DNA of 64,000 bases from Homarus americanus (taxonomy: Eukaryota; Arthropoda; Malacostraca; Decapoda; Nephropidae): contig NW_024725521.1 in the NCBI RefSeq assembly GCF_018991925.1, positions 1,417,501 to 1,481,500 on the forward strand, read 5' to 3'. A program made the translations under genes and the position numbers. Of the stretch, positions 12,186 through 27,100 are shown piece after piece. Every line of letters begins with the position of its first letter. Positions within the stretch are counted from its first letter, which is position 1. Under the pieces are notes generated by a model. It saw only the letters and a list, made by a program, of their open reading frames with translations, was not told the DNA's origin and made no database searches.

Positions 12186-15100
12186 CTGTCAAGAATATGG
12201 ATATTAATTTAATCTCATACACACATACCATACTATTGTATGATTACAGAATCTGAAACACCATATGTAAATACAAAAATTTGAAACACCATTTGTAAAT
12301 ACAAAAATCTGAAATTTATATATCATGTCTTCTTTATCTATCTCTAAATCAAACTCAAGGTGACTGCAGTTGCAATTTAATCATTACCAATGGTCCCTCT
12401 ACTTTTTTACATCACACAGCATAATGACTTTCATAATGTGTACCCATATCATAGCAATGTGTGGATGTGTGCCACTAGTAAAATAAAAAAGCTATACTGT
12501 ACTGTATATATATTTGTTTTCAAGTTGTTACCATACATGTGCAAGTAGCAGAGAGAATATAAAAATAAAGGGTAATTGAAGAGTTGATATGTATACTTAA
12601 TAATGACAGATATTGCCTGGTGATAGGTTGCAGCTGGAAAAATTAAGTGCACCACATTTATTGGACTGTTGCACTCCACACAGGTGCACAGCCTAGAGGG
12701 AAGGCTGATAATTTTTATAAACAATTCAGGCCAACACAAATAGAATATTAGACTCCTCCTTATCTTTTGTATACTGTACTCTAGGTCCAAGTAGATAACA
12801 GCATAGCTCACTTATTCTTGCCCTTGTCAGAGGGTTTGGAACAATCAATCATTTGCATTTAACTATTACAATGAGTGACTGTCTGCTGTCCAGTCCCCCA
12901 AAAACCTACAGCTAGATTTTCTGTCGCTACAACTTGAAAAGCTAGACAAAATGCTCTGATATGATCCCCAGTATATCATCATAAGTTGGTATGTCTGCTG
13001 GCTATATTAGCAACAATTACAGATGGGGGAGGAATGGGGGAGAGTCGTTTCTTGTATGGCATACTAGATACTTCAATATAACATGAAATCCATTAAGCTA
13101 TATGCTGGGTAGAAGCAACGCATATGTGAACAAGCCCCTGACTGATGATTACAATAAAACTGAAATACTGTATACATTAAATTGAAGTGTTTCGGATCAT
13201 AACTGCGACAGACCACAAAACAGACATTCCACCATTATCTTGTTCACAATATGCCTGATTTATGAAATGACTAAGCAAATATTACTTGATATTAGTCAAC
13301 AGCTACAACAAAATACAATATATCAGTCTACATGGGATCTACCATGTTCCTCATATGTGAATTGCATTAGTTTAAAACCCAAAGTAAGACATTTGTGGTT
13401 GTAAGTTTCAGTATGTCACCAGTCGATTCATGGCATCTAACCCGTTGTGGTACTGTGGGTTGGCTCACCACAGGTCACCGTGCTATCTCAGCGTTACGTA
13501 TAGTCTTGTTGTGAAGGGCATTGACAGCATCTCTTACATCTCGCTATGTCTTCCCGGTAATTCATCGTTCCATTCAATGTACAAGCCCGTTGACGACTGG
13601 TATGGCGTTGGTATCCATTTACGACATCCACTCCACGTCATGTAATATATGATCTGAACCCTCGGAGGATTTATATCATTCAAAGACGTATATACCCATT
13701 CATGCTCAAAGGTCTCAGATGTAGAGCTACCAACCGTTCATAGACAAGATGAGGAACATTGCTCAGGAAGCCTCGAATTACATTGACCCCATGGCTAACA
13801 ATACTTTTTGAGGGGACTGCACATCCATTAGCAATCAATAAGTTAGTTACACCATCATGTACAATGAAAGACAAAAGTCGTGTCGTGAAATTTGGTACGA
13901 ACATATGCCGAAGAGCTAAACTTTTGGTGCGCTCTGCCTTGTGGTAGGAGGATCTCATAATGTTTCACGAGTTATATTTAATCTTCAGACAAAACCGCAA
14001 CACGACCGTTGTCTTTGACTGTACGTTAGGAATCAAAATAACACATGCAAAAGATAAAAGTTGCCCTTCAATATTATATTAAACTATACTGTACTGGGAA
14101 TTATTCAAATAAAGAGTGATAGTCACTGTGGTGGATAGATACAGTAAATGGTCCCTTGTAATACATACTCCACTGAAACATTAGCAGTAAATTGCTCAAT
14201 CTATCTCTCTTCTTTACCTCTTCTGTCATAAAGTGCATTACCCACCCACCCATACACACATGCACTCGCTCAATCACACCCAAACATCTCACCCACCCAC
14301 ACACACATGCACTCACTCACACCAAACTTCCTACCCCCCCCCTCCCCCACACATGCACTCACCCTCACCAAACTTCCTACCCACCCACCCACACATCCAC
14401 TCACTCACAACATCCCACCCACTCACAATGTCCCACCCATCCACTCACTCACAGCTTCCCACCCACCCACACACCCACTCACACATGCACTCACTCAAAG
14501 CGCCCCACACATCCACTTACTCACAGCGTCCCACACACCCACTCACACATGCACTCACCCACAGCGTCCCTCCCACCCACCCACACATCCACTCAGTCAC
14601 TCAGCGTCCCACCCACCCACAAACACACATTACTCACCATTTTTTTCATGAATCTGTACAAGTGACTTGAATGACTGCTGTGCCCGGGCCAAACTGTACT
14701 GACCCTGTTAAAGAACGACAAGAAAATTGCACTAAAGTTTAAACATTCATACTTAACAGAATAATCTGCAAACAGCATTTATGTGACATAAATAATTTCA
14801 AAACACTTTATAAACATTGCAGACCTAGGAACAAAGTTTCTGTTCTAAGGTGTTGAAACTCTTTTAAGATTCGTTAAAAATATAAATGTATATAGTAACA
14901 TAGTTATACCCTCAACTTACACTAACTTTGCCTGCTTTATTTGCCCCAAACTGGATTCTTGCTTTACCCTTAACCAGTGTTGCCGCAATCTGCATGATCA
15001 CAGCCTCAATGGTATACGCTGAGCTCCAGCCCTAAGGGAAAAAACAAATTACTGCTCAATGATGTGCAAACCTTTTCACCAATATGCAACACAAAACAAA

Positions 15101-18100
15101 ACAAAAAATAAAATAGATATATTCTACATGAAATAATATTATAATGCAATGACATCAAATTTCTACCTGTTTTGTGAGAAGTTCCATACAGATGGCACCA
15201 CCAACCAGCACGTATCCCCCACTGATGACTGGGTGGACAACACGTACAAATGGTGGCTCAAAAGGATACATCTCCTGAAACATGACATATTTACTACCCT
15301 ACTGTTTCATGTGTAAATTACACCCACTTAAACCCATTAAAAATATCAATGACTGATCCTGGAAATCTTAATTTATAGCCGATTTAAGATAAGAAATATT
15401 CTAGTGTTGTTCCCATCAGTACATAGGTTCCAACCACATCTTACAGCATTTGGTAGTGACAGTTGGCACTAATTAACAATCAATACAATCTCCAGCTACA
15501 ACAATCACCTTTACAAAAGGAGATTAGAAATGAAAGATACCCTAAAGGACTGATTGTCAATTCAGTCTTGGGACATAAACTCACTGGCGGTGATTTGAGG
15601 GCCACTGACACTGGTAGACATCTGTTAATATTTGTCTAGTCATAAACATCACGAGTACTTTTCACCGGCACTTAGGGGTCGCTGACACGGTATATGTAAA
15701 CACCGCGGTGATCCTTGTCACAATCACTTTGAAGGTGACCGACAAAGTGCCCAAAGTCTGGTGTTACACTGCTGTGTTTTTCCTTGGAATATACTATCGG
15801 ATCACTGTTTTGGAACCAATCATGCTACGACACCACGTATTGAATGAGTTGCTACAGCATCATGTGAGGTTCCTCAGAACACCATCTGTGAGGAAATTAC
15901 AACACCACATCAAGCCCCTCATAACACCATCTGTGAGGGAATTACTACACCACATGATGCCGCTCATAACACCATCTGTGAGGAAGTTACTACACCACGT
16001 CAGGCCTCTCATAACACCATCTGTGAGGGAGTTACTACACCATGTCAGGCCCCTCATAAAAACATCTGTGTGGGAATTACTACACCACATCAGGCCCCTC
16101 ATGACACCATCTGTGAGGGAATTACTACACCACATGATGCCGCTCATAACACCATCTGTGAGGAAGTTACTACACCACGTCAGGCCTCTCATAACACCAT
16201 CTGTGTGGGAATTACTACACCACATCAGGCCCCTCATGACACCATCTGTGAGTGAATTACTACACCACGTGATGGCCCTCATAACACCATCTGTGAGGGA
16301 ATTACTACACCACACGATGCCCCTCATAACACCATCTGTGAGGGAATTACTACACCATGGCAGGTCCCTCATAACACCATCTGTGAGGGAATTACTACAC
16401 CATGTGATGCCCCTCATAACACCATCTGTGAGGGAATTACTGCACCACGTTAGGCCCCTCATAACACCATCTGTGAGGGAATTACTACACCACATCAGGC
16501 CCCTCATAACACCATCTGTGAGGGAATTACTGCACCATGTCAGGCCTCCCATAACACCATCTGTGGGGCAATTACTACACCACATCAGGTCCCTCATAAC
16601 ACCATCTTTGAGGGAATTACTACACCACATCAGGTCCCTCATAACACCATCCTTGAGGGAATTACTACACCACATCAGGCCCCTCATAACACCATCTGTG
16701 AGAGAATTACTACACCACGTCAGGCCACTCATAACACCATCTTTGAGGGAATTACTACACCACATCAGGCCCCTCATAACACCATCTGTGAGGGAGTTAC
16801 TACACCACGTCAGGCCCCTCATAACACCATCTGTGAGGGAGTTACTACACCACGTGGCTGCTGTTCAACACCTCAGCACACAAGATCTACGTGACCTCCA
16901 CTGTAAATATTAATCTGTATGTTCCTTTACCTTTCTCTAATGAAGGCTTTTGTTAAACCACCAATGTATATAATAAGACATTTATGTCCAATGTATATTT
17001 TCAGCCTTTGGGTTGCAGAACTTTTTCAATAAACCGTTAATTATTACCTCCCACCCATGCCAGCTTGCCTCCCTCATTGTTTGTGTGGCTTATCATCCCC
17101 CACGCCCCTACCGCCAATGTACTGGTTACTAATATAATAGACACTGCTGACTCCCTGAGATCCAGATTTCCATGTGCTAAGCTAGTGATATGCGGTGACT
17201 TTAATGAGTTAGACATCAGCAACATCACCAAACACCTCCACCTTTTGCCCAGATAGTTGATTTTCCTACACATGGGAATGCCACTCTAGACCTCATCATG
17301 ACTGATCTCGGCAACCACTACCTTCCCTCCCAGCCGCTGCCTCCCATGGGGCGCAACACCCACCTGACGCTGCTGTGATCACCTACACCTACCATCTCAC
17401 GACCGCCAGTTGTCACCAGGACTTACCGACCTACCCCTGACTCTGCCATGCGGCGTTTCGGACAATGGGTGCCCCGGTATCCCTGGACTGAAGTGATCAT
17501 GGTAGAAGATGTGCAGAACAAGTGGATAATTACCTGGACGCTATCACCAAAGCCTACAACCACTTCTTTCCAGCCAAGACATTGAGGATCCACCCCGCTG
17601 ATGTCCCATGGATTACACCCCCTATCAAAAGACTAACTGAGCAGCGCAACAGGGCATACTACACTAACAACCGCCTGTACAAAAGTCTACGTAACCAAGT
17701 CATCAGGGAAATCAAGTCAGCCAAGAAGTCTTATTATCCCAGGAAAGTGCACAGCCTCAAGGAGGTCAACATGGTCAGTGGTACTCTAAGGTAAAAGATC
17801 TCTGTGGTCTTTACCGTCAGTCTTCCACATTTCCTTTTCTCTCTCATTTACATAGTGAGGAGGCAGCCGAGACAATTAATAACCACTTTGCTACCATATG
17901 TCATACCCTACCCAGTCTTGACCAACTTACCTTCCCCCTCCCAATGTTCAACCATTTGAATTGCCAACAAACTCCTGAAATTTAAATCCGAATGCTCTAC
18001 AGCCCCAATTTACCTCCCAATAAAGTTTACAAGGAGTTTGCAGTCGACCTTGCCACCCCCCTCTGTTCCATTATTAATGCATCCCTCAGACAAAGCAAAT

Positions 18101-21100
18101 GCCCTTATGAATGGAAAACCGTATTTGTCACCCCTAACTCCAAGGTCCCCACCCCACAGTTCCCTGGTGACCTCAGGCCAGTTGCCATTACCCCCACACC
18201 CAGTCTACTCTGTGAAGACTTTGTTTTTGAGTGGGCATTTGACCTTGTTGATCACTGCACTGTTATAAACAAGGCCATTGCACTAGGGCTGCTCACCAAC
18301 CTGGTCTCATGGCTCACTGATTTCCTGAGTGAATGTTGTCAGGCAGTGAGGTACCAGGGCTCTGTCTCCACATTCAAACACCTCACCTGCGGTGTTCCCC
18401 AGGGGACCGAGTTAGGACCACTGTGCTTCCTAATCCTGATCAACAACGCTCTATCAGACACTCCTCACAGGTGGAAGTACGTGGATGACTGCACTGTGTG
18501 GGTTACCAGTAGACAACACCGCACCAGACTACTCATCGCTATAAGCACCCTGGACAGGATACAGGCATGGACTACAGAGAACAAGGTCACGATCAATCAC
18601 ACCAAAACCGTAGTCATGCACATCAATACCGCCACCATTCCAGTGCAAGCTCTAGCAGTTAAAGTGGGTGCCCATCCTCTCCAGTTAGTGCAGTCTGCCA
18701 AACTCCTGGGTGTAACTATAGACCACAAACTGGACTTCAGGCTAAAGGCACAGGGGTTTTATTGTTTTGCTTATAAAATATCACTGACTTGACTTAGGAG
18801 AATATAACTTGCATTAATGAAATTCTTGTAAGATAGCGATTAATTTGAGACAATTTTAGTAATTAACTTATTACGATTGAGTACAGGTTGTGATAATTTC
18901 TGGGTTGCAGTTTCAAAGCTTTGTGAGATCACTAATGTATACGGAGTCTCCATATGCCATGTCGAGCTATCATGTATCAATTAATTTTAAAATAAAAATC
19001 TAATGTAAAATGTTATTCTAATGTAAAATGTTATAAGACAATGGTTTAGTAGTGCTGTTAATGTGTGCTGTGTAAGTGTCTTGGCATGTCACCTCACCAC
19101 CTGACTCCTGAACAAACTTTTCAACAACTTCAAATCCTACATTGGCAAACTAAACACACACACATGGGAATTAAGACAATAAGCATCCAGTGAGGGTCTT
19201 GTTGTGTTACTGCACGGAGGCGAATTAAAAGATCAGCTGTTGAGGAGCTTATTGCTTGGCAACACTGGTGCATGTTACACTCCTTTCCACTGCATCTCAC
19301 TAATTACCCACAGCTTTCTGCTTTCTCACTCCATATTTTAAAATGTTATGTAATGTAATGTTGAAGGGATGCAACTTTGCTCATTTATACTTATATTTAT
19401 CACAATCTCTCTAAAAAATACTTTAGGTTTTGTGTTCAATCAAGACATCTTCAGGTCATGAGACCCACTAATCCCCCACCCAAGAAAGGATGACATGACA
19501 TTCCATTAGAATGTCAGTAATCCTCCACCTAACATTGAGTCAAGTCAAGTCAAGTCAGGTCCCCCTGCCCCCCCAAAAAAAAAATTAACTTTCATCTTTA
19601 TTCAAGACTTTTTTACAATTATCTTGATTTTCAACCTCGGAAAATTTGTTCCTAAACCCGTAAATTTTTTTAAAATTCCGGCTTTGGGAATGATTTTCCG
19701 GTCAAATTTCAATTCCGGCTATCAGAGATTTCCGGGTTTATGGGATTCCGGCTAACGGAGATATTACTGTATGTTAGAAGTACAGCTATTTGGTGACCGG
19801 TGAAAGTACAGTTTTTGAGAGTCTAAGCCAAAGATGGAATGGAGCTAGCTGAAGAGGAAGAGTTTTTGAATCACCGATCTAATGTCAGAGTATTCGTTGC
19901 ATGGAAGAACGAGGGTGTTGTCTTTTTTTTTTTTTTGTAAGGTTAAGGTGGGGAAAGGATGGAAGGTATGCTGGGGCTCAAGGCACAGCCAGACATGAGG
20001 GATACAGAAGTCACAACATATAGTTGTAGGAGAAAAGGTTGGTAAAGAAGTTTAATGAGTTAAACAGAGGGGGACGACACCCCTTATTTTACATATTACA
20101 GAGTTTGTTGGCTAACTAAGCTAACCTAGCATTTAGGATGAGGTTGCACAATGGTTACTTTGGTTCTGTTAATGGATCCACTTCAGAAAATATGTTCATT
20201 GATTGCTCCATATAATATCCACAGACCTCTCACCTTTTTCATATCGTTTTAACACATCTACTTTCTCGGCTAAGCTTATACACTTTCTATTAGCTTTTGA
20301 ACCAACACTACCATAACCAACACTACCATAACCAACACTACCATCACCTACTCTCTTGCTCATGTTGAATAGGGATGCAAAAATGCTTTAAGAAACCTGA
20401 GAAAGTTTTTCTACTTTTCCTGTTCCAGATGCGTGAAAACAAAAGGCCCACCAAGCTCCAACTGTTGTTTACCACTCATTAGCCAGGCAGCTTCTTTGCG
20501 CAAGGCGTTCTTAATTTTTTTTTTCAGTAATTATTTTTTATAATACATATTGGGATTTAGTTATTATTTATATGAAACTGTAATTTTATTTGATTTTTAT
20601 TATATTTTGGTCGTAAATACGAATGAAATAAGGACGTAAATTGAAATGGGTCCTAAATTAACTGGGGTTTTAAATATGAAAAGTTGTTGGCCGAACCATT
20701 CTTATCGGAGGCTTTACTGTATCAACTAATTTTCATTTAATTATAGCAATAAAAAAAAAGGTTATCCATATTCCATAAAAAAGTCACAGTTTACGACTTA
20801 ACTGGACAATTATCTCTATGTGACAGCTACATCGAGGGCACATCAGTGATATTTCCACACCAGTCCTTGATGCCTGTACCGTCTCTGACTTACCTTGAAA
20901 TGGAAGTTGAAGAGAATGTGATCTGTCCCTTCTTTCTCCTTGAGCAGCACCATGTCATTGTGGAGTGGTGAATCTGAGTCCACTATCAGAAGCTTCACAT
21001 TCCATTCATAAAGACTGTCGTTTACTAATTCCACGCTGTACACTCCTGCAACAGTTTCCATGAATTACTATTATAAAAGTAACAACAAACAGTGTTCTCT

Positions 21101-24100
21101 CAATTTTTTATTGTTGTTGAACTAGTGTATTCTTGCTACACACAACAACACAATATTTTGTACAGTAGTCCCTCACCAACCGCTGGGGTTAGGATCCTTA
21201 AAACTCCAGTGGTTAGCAAATCTGAGGCTGGCAACACTAAAGGCTTATGGGAAATGGGGTTAAGTTCCATGGCCATGGATAACACCTGTCAAAGCCCAAG
21301 TTGCCTGCTACTTCACTAAACAATACCTGTACAGTTGACCCTTGCCAAGATGCTTCTATGCCAGACTTGCGGAGGTGCTATCCGAACAGAAGCAGCAGCC
21401 CAGAAGTTATGTTACAACCTGTTTGAGAGGTCGATTGTCCTTCTCTCTCCTTAGGTCTGCTTTGCTCTGCCTCAGGGGAACAAGAGCATCGGCCCCAAAG
21501 TCGACAACAGTTGCAAATATTGACTACGAGGCAACAGTCACTGAATGCCGCATAGATCTGCAGCTCAACTAACTCAACACAGCTAGGATAGCTACTTATG
21601 TATAAGCATAGTTAATTTTAAGGTAATAAAATGGTGGCGAAGGTGTGGCTATCGGAGGAGGCTGGAGGCCATAAAAAAAAATTTAGTAAAAGTAGTAGTA
21701 GTAGTTCTGTTGGTGTGGGTGTGTGTGTTTGTATTTACTGGGATGGACAAGTTTGCTACTGATGTGTGATTCTGGGCTGTATGAAGCAGAGCAACATAGA
21801 AATCTTAAGGACGTCTTGTGGAAGGGAATCATCATAACAGAACACATCTGTTACAACAGTTAAGAGGATGTGCCAAAATAGGAAGAAAAGATTTATATTA
21901 TTGATTCCAACCATCTTATACCATTACAAGATAAAATTTGCTGGAGTAAATTATATATATACAACAACATTCCTTATTCACCTTTCTTGAAGCTATCTGA
22001 GCGGTAAATGTCCCTGAGCTCCTTCATGAGGCGGTCAGTAGCCTGCACACTACCAGATATAGACCCCCGGAGATAATCTTGCCGCTGGTTTGCCTTCAAC
22101 CGGTCCAGAGTGGCTAGGTTGCCTGGGTCAATGCCTTCATCTTTCTGAGCAGCATGTGATGAAGAATTGTCCTCCATTTCTAAATGGATATCTTCTTCCA
22201 TGTCTTCTTCCTCTTCTTCCATCTCTGAGTCTTCATATTCTTCATGCTGCTTGTAAAAACAAATGTATTAGTACACAGGTGTCCCTCGATATATGAATGG
22301 GTTAGGTTAAAAAGAACAAATGTATCTCAAATAGCTAAAAGAACAAATAGGAAAATAAGGTTTGGTTTCCCAATGACAAAAATACCCCAACATAATTCCC
22401 AAAAACACTAAATTGGTTCCACAAACAAGAAAAACAACATAACTAATGAGAAATACTGTAGTACTGTAAACATTAATTCAAGCAAATACATATGCAGTAA
22501 TAAACAATAATGAATCTTTTGTACATATTCTTAAGATAAATGACCGTTTCCTTGAGTGCGCACGTATACATTGGCGTTCCACTATCAGTCTTACTTTTCC
22601 CTTAATATCAGTGGTTACTTCTACTGTACGTTAAACAACATTAATTAAAACATATATAGTGTTTTACATTAATTTTACTACAACAACAACCAGGGTCTTA
22701 TTTCTTCAGTTTCAGGTGGATAACTGACATTATGGGTGTAAACACTGACAACAATGCTGTCTCTTATCCTCTTGAGTGTTTTAATATTCTACGTATTATT
22801 AATGAATTGCATTGTTCATTTCACATACAGTATATAAACATTAATTCAATCAAATACATATTCAGTAATAAACAATAATGATTCTTTTGTACATATTCTT
22901 AAAAAAATAAATGACGCAGTTTCCTTAAATGCGCACGTATATGTTGGCGTTCCCAATCCATCTCTTTTTTTCTTTGCCATTAGTGGTTAGCTACTTCTAT
23001 TGCTAACAAACCGGTGACACGCCGTGAGATTACCTAATATCTCACCCAGCTTCATCAAAGGTACCAGCCACTACCCTACACTCATTCAGGCAAGTGTGTT
23101 AACAAGTGAGATAGTTCGATATCATAACACAGCTAAAACAAGTGATGAAAACTTTAATTTCCACTGTCAAAGGTTCTCAGATTTCTATGCTTCTTTTCGG
23201 TACCCAGCAATCAAATACATATGACATCAGATAAATAATTTAATTATACTTACAATAAAGATATGACAGCATATATTAACTTGATATGCACATTAAATTC
23301 ATCTTCACAACAGTAGAAGCAGTGCTCTGATATGGGAAACATATCTTCATTTCCCTCGGTACTGTGACAAATATTTTTCCTGGTGTGGCTCTGTCTGTAC
23401 TTTTACACATTGGAAAGAAGCACCAACGATGTCCTTTTCTTTGAACAATATTTTTGGTCAAAGGTGGCTGTCAAAGCTTGCAAATCAACTAGCTGACTCC
23501 AGTCCTCAGTTTCACTACAAGCTAGTGACATCACAGCCAATTATTGGACATTTTGCTGTCACGTGACTGTTGAGCAAATTGAACCCTTATTTTTTATACT
23601 TTCTAGCATATTTTATTATAAATTATGCTTACCACAGTGAAATTTAGCATGATTATTACTTGTTGAAGTGTCATTATAAAAAATGGTGACCGTCAACTCA
23701 TCCATTCCCAACCAAGGACAGATGTGGGAAGGTAGTCAAAGTGAGCCTATTAATCATGGCAGGGTTTTTACGCATACTCCAGTTTCCTCCTGTACTAACA
23801 TTGGATAATAAAGGTCGTAAAGTCAAAATTAGCAGACCAACAACTCGAATAGCTATTGATAAGTGTTAAAATTAATATTAATGTTTTCTTAATAAAAAAA
23901 AGAATAGGGGGTAGCTGACCACAGTATAGTACTCACATGGTCAATAACGTCACTGCCGTTGATGACCTGCGGAACTGAAACTAAATCCAGTCTCTCTTCC
24001 AGGTCGGGTGGTTCCTCCATTCCATATGCTGCACATAACTCCCGCAGAAGCAGCTTCACCTGCTGTAACACCTGTAATAGGTAAGGCAAGTAAGTTTCCA

Positions 24101-27100
24101 AAACAATTGATAATATACCAGGGTTCACACAAGACAGGTTTTCAAGATTTCCAAAGCCAAATCTTTCATTTTACAGGAAGTTATGTTATTGTTCATCTTG
24201 TAATTTTGAGTAGATACAGTACATATAAATAATTTTTACTGTGAAATGATTGCCAAATGGCAATGCAATATATTTTTATTTTTAATTATATTAATTATTA
24301 ATATTTAATCCTCATATTTACTAGTACAGTATACACACAACAGTTCATCCAGGCAGTCACCAAGCTGACTCAAGACACGTGCGTAGCTGCTGCCTGTATG
24401 CTGTGACATCACATAGGGGAGTGCTGCTGGCCACAGTTACAGCTCACCACCTCAATAAATATGTTTACTTCTCACACATATCTACTCTTCATTTTTCTTA
24501 TTTTATAGTTTTATGGTTACCTTCCATTTACCTGTCATAATCACTGATGACGATTCTGTATTAAAGGTACATTAGAAGTAACATAAATAAATGTTTATGG
24601 GTTAAGTTTTCAAACCCTAATGATCTTTTCTCCATTTATTAAGAAAATAAACTATTGCAAAATAATTAGGATATCACCTTAATTAATGCTATGAGCTGCG
24701 AGCATTAATATAGATGAAGCGTATGTGTAATACGCTTCATGAACACACGTTTGAAGTGGGTGAGAGACAGGTACAGACTGGCTTGAAGCCGGGTACTTAA
24801 TCGCTGACCCCCACATTCAGGGTGCGTAAGGGGTCATTGGAAAAACACTCACATGTACAATTATGATTCACAGCTTTATTTCTAAGCTCTGTGTTTAGGC
24901 ATGATTGCATAACACACTAAGTCGGAAATAAAAAAAAACAGCCAGAGACACATACAAAGTGTAAACAAGCGCAAAGATGACGGGAATGAGCCAGAGGCAG
25001 TGTGCAGAGCCCTCTGGTTGTAGCCTCAAGTTTACAAAAGGATTGGAAGAACCTGATGATGGGATATAAGGAGGAGTATACTGAAAAAATGCGCCGTCAA
25101 CGACAGACCACACTGGAAAAGTTCTTTCTCACAAGACCACAGCCGATGATGATGATGATCCACAGGGAGAGTGACCCACTGTCTCCCTCCCAGTAACTCC
25201 AATTGCACCACCTCACCTAACTCAATACTCAACATCGTTTCTAGTACGACTGATCGTGGCACAGTCTTGTCGCATCTTACGTCGGAGTTACGTTCTGAAG
25301 AGGGTATATAAAACCAAAAATGCATCGTTAAAATTACTCTTGAAAATCCATTAAATCACCCATAATGTACATGGTTATACAGTATATACCTGTCAATAGC
25401 ACATCTGGCGACTTGACTGGTTAGGCCTATTTCAGATTTAAATGTGCACCACACACAGTATGTGCCAAAAACAATTATTAAAAAATTATCATAAGATCAA
25501 GACCATAAAGGGATTAATCATTATGTGTACAGAAGCAAACACTGAGGGAGGGAGGGAAAAAGCAACAGGTAGCATTTTCTCACTCACTGCTCCGCTGTCT
25601 CACCATCTGCTGAGAAATGGCAATGCAGTATTTTTTCTTTTTATTTCTCACATTTACTGGTACAGTATATATTATTTTATGTACAAAGAATAAGTTCGTC
25701 CACACACTTACCTCTCAAATATCCAGCACACGACACAGTTCAGGCAATCCTTCAGCTCAGCCGACTCACAGATGTGTGGCAGCGACCGTGGTGGGGTGTG
25801 TATTCCGTGATACATTTAAAACCCAGTAACCCACTGCCTCATAATACAGTGGTCCCTCGGTTAACGAACGGTTCGGTTAAGGAATTACCTTCCATAAGAA
25901 TCTTCAATTCGGTTAACAAACAAAAATTCAATTAACGAAATCCTTACGAACAACACATTTTGTTGTGAGCATCAGCTGCTCAGCTGATGGGCTAGTCTGC
26001 CAATTGAGTAATCTGTTCTGTTTACATTCATTTCCAGTGGAAAAAAATCAAGAAAGTTGTGCTCTTTAATATTTTTTTTTATTTTTTATATTAAAATTAT
26101 TAGTAATTTTAACATTTATTTAACATATTGATAATATATGCAGTACAGGGAACTAGTTTTTTGTGCACCCATCAGATGCGTGAGTCAGCCACAAGGCGTC
26201 AGTTGAGCTTTGAAAACAGTGGAGAGAGCATCTATTTTGTTGGTGTCTTGATTATTTTTGCATTTTTCATTGAAATTATTGGTCATTCTGAACTTTAGTT
26301 AACATATTGATAATATATAGCACAGTGCAGTGTTGATTTTAAAGAAAATATTCTTGAATTACACCTAGTGAACTTAAAATTTTATTGGTGAAATAACTGT
26401 ATCAAGCATTGGTCCCCTGAAAGGTGATTTCTCCTCCATCCCCACTTCCTTCTCTTCTCCCTTCTCCTCCTCCACCCCCCCACTTCTAATTCCCATCATC
26501 ATCATCAACCAGGAACCTTCTACATACACACCTCAAAGTAAGTGTACTTTACTGCATTTTCTTTTTACTTTGTATGTACTTTTCTGTGAGTTGGAACCAA
26601 TTACCCAATATCCCATTGAAACAATGGATTCGGTTAAAGAACGACCTTCTGGAACGAATTGTGTTCGTTAACCGAGGGACCACTGTACATTTACTTCCCA
26701 CCTGTGTTCTTTATTTTACTTATTTTAAGGTTTTATATTATATTTTCTTTATTTCTAAGCCACATTAGAATATTGTAATGCCTTTTTCACAACTTTTACA
26801 GTTTCATTACAAGCAACAATATACGAGGAGGCTGGGCCGGGGAGTCGACCATATACAGTACTTTATAGCCAAGGCCTTGGCGAGAACCGTCTCCATACAC
26901 GCTCACCGTTTTTCTTATTTTATAGATTTATATTATACTTTCTTTATTTCTAAGCCATATCGTTTATAGGGTAGAATAACTGATAAGTAGTCCGTTTTCT
27001 GAGACGTGCGCCAAGAGTCAGCTGTGGCCTAGAGAGATGGTAATGCATGTTGCCATTCTTACATATAATGAAACTATGAAGGTGGAAAAATCATTTCAAT

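Noticed and set aside
14192..14670. Three overlapping Pro/Thr/His-rich ORFs
   Set aside because: All come from a CA-rich repeat in which stop codons are rare.
15880..16855. CRISPR array
   Set aside because: Units are contiguous with no unique spacers, there are no cas genes, and the setting is eukaryotic.
15708..16913. 401-codon ORF (and a 320-codon ORF on the other strand) as a protein-coding gene
   Set aside because: Almost all of it is a 45-bp minisatellite whose length keeps any stop-free frame open; the opposite strand is equally open and no splice or start context supports coding.
24895..25325. Minus-strand membrane-protein-like ORFs
   Set aside because: Antisense to a Tigger C-terminus remnant on the plus strand; hydrophobicity is compositional.
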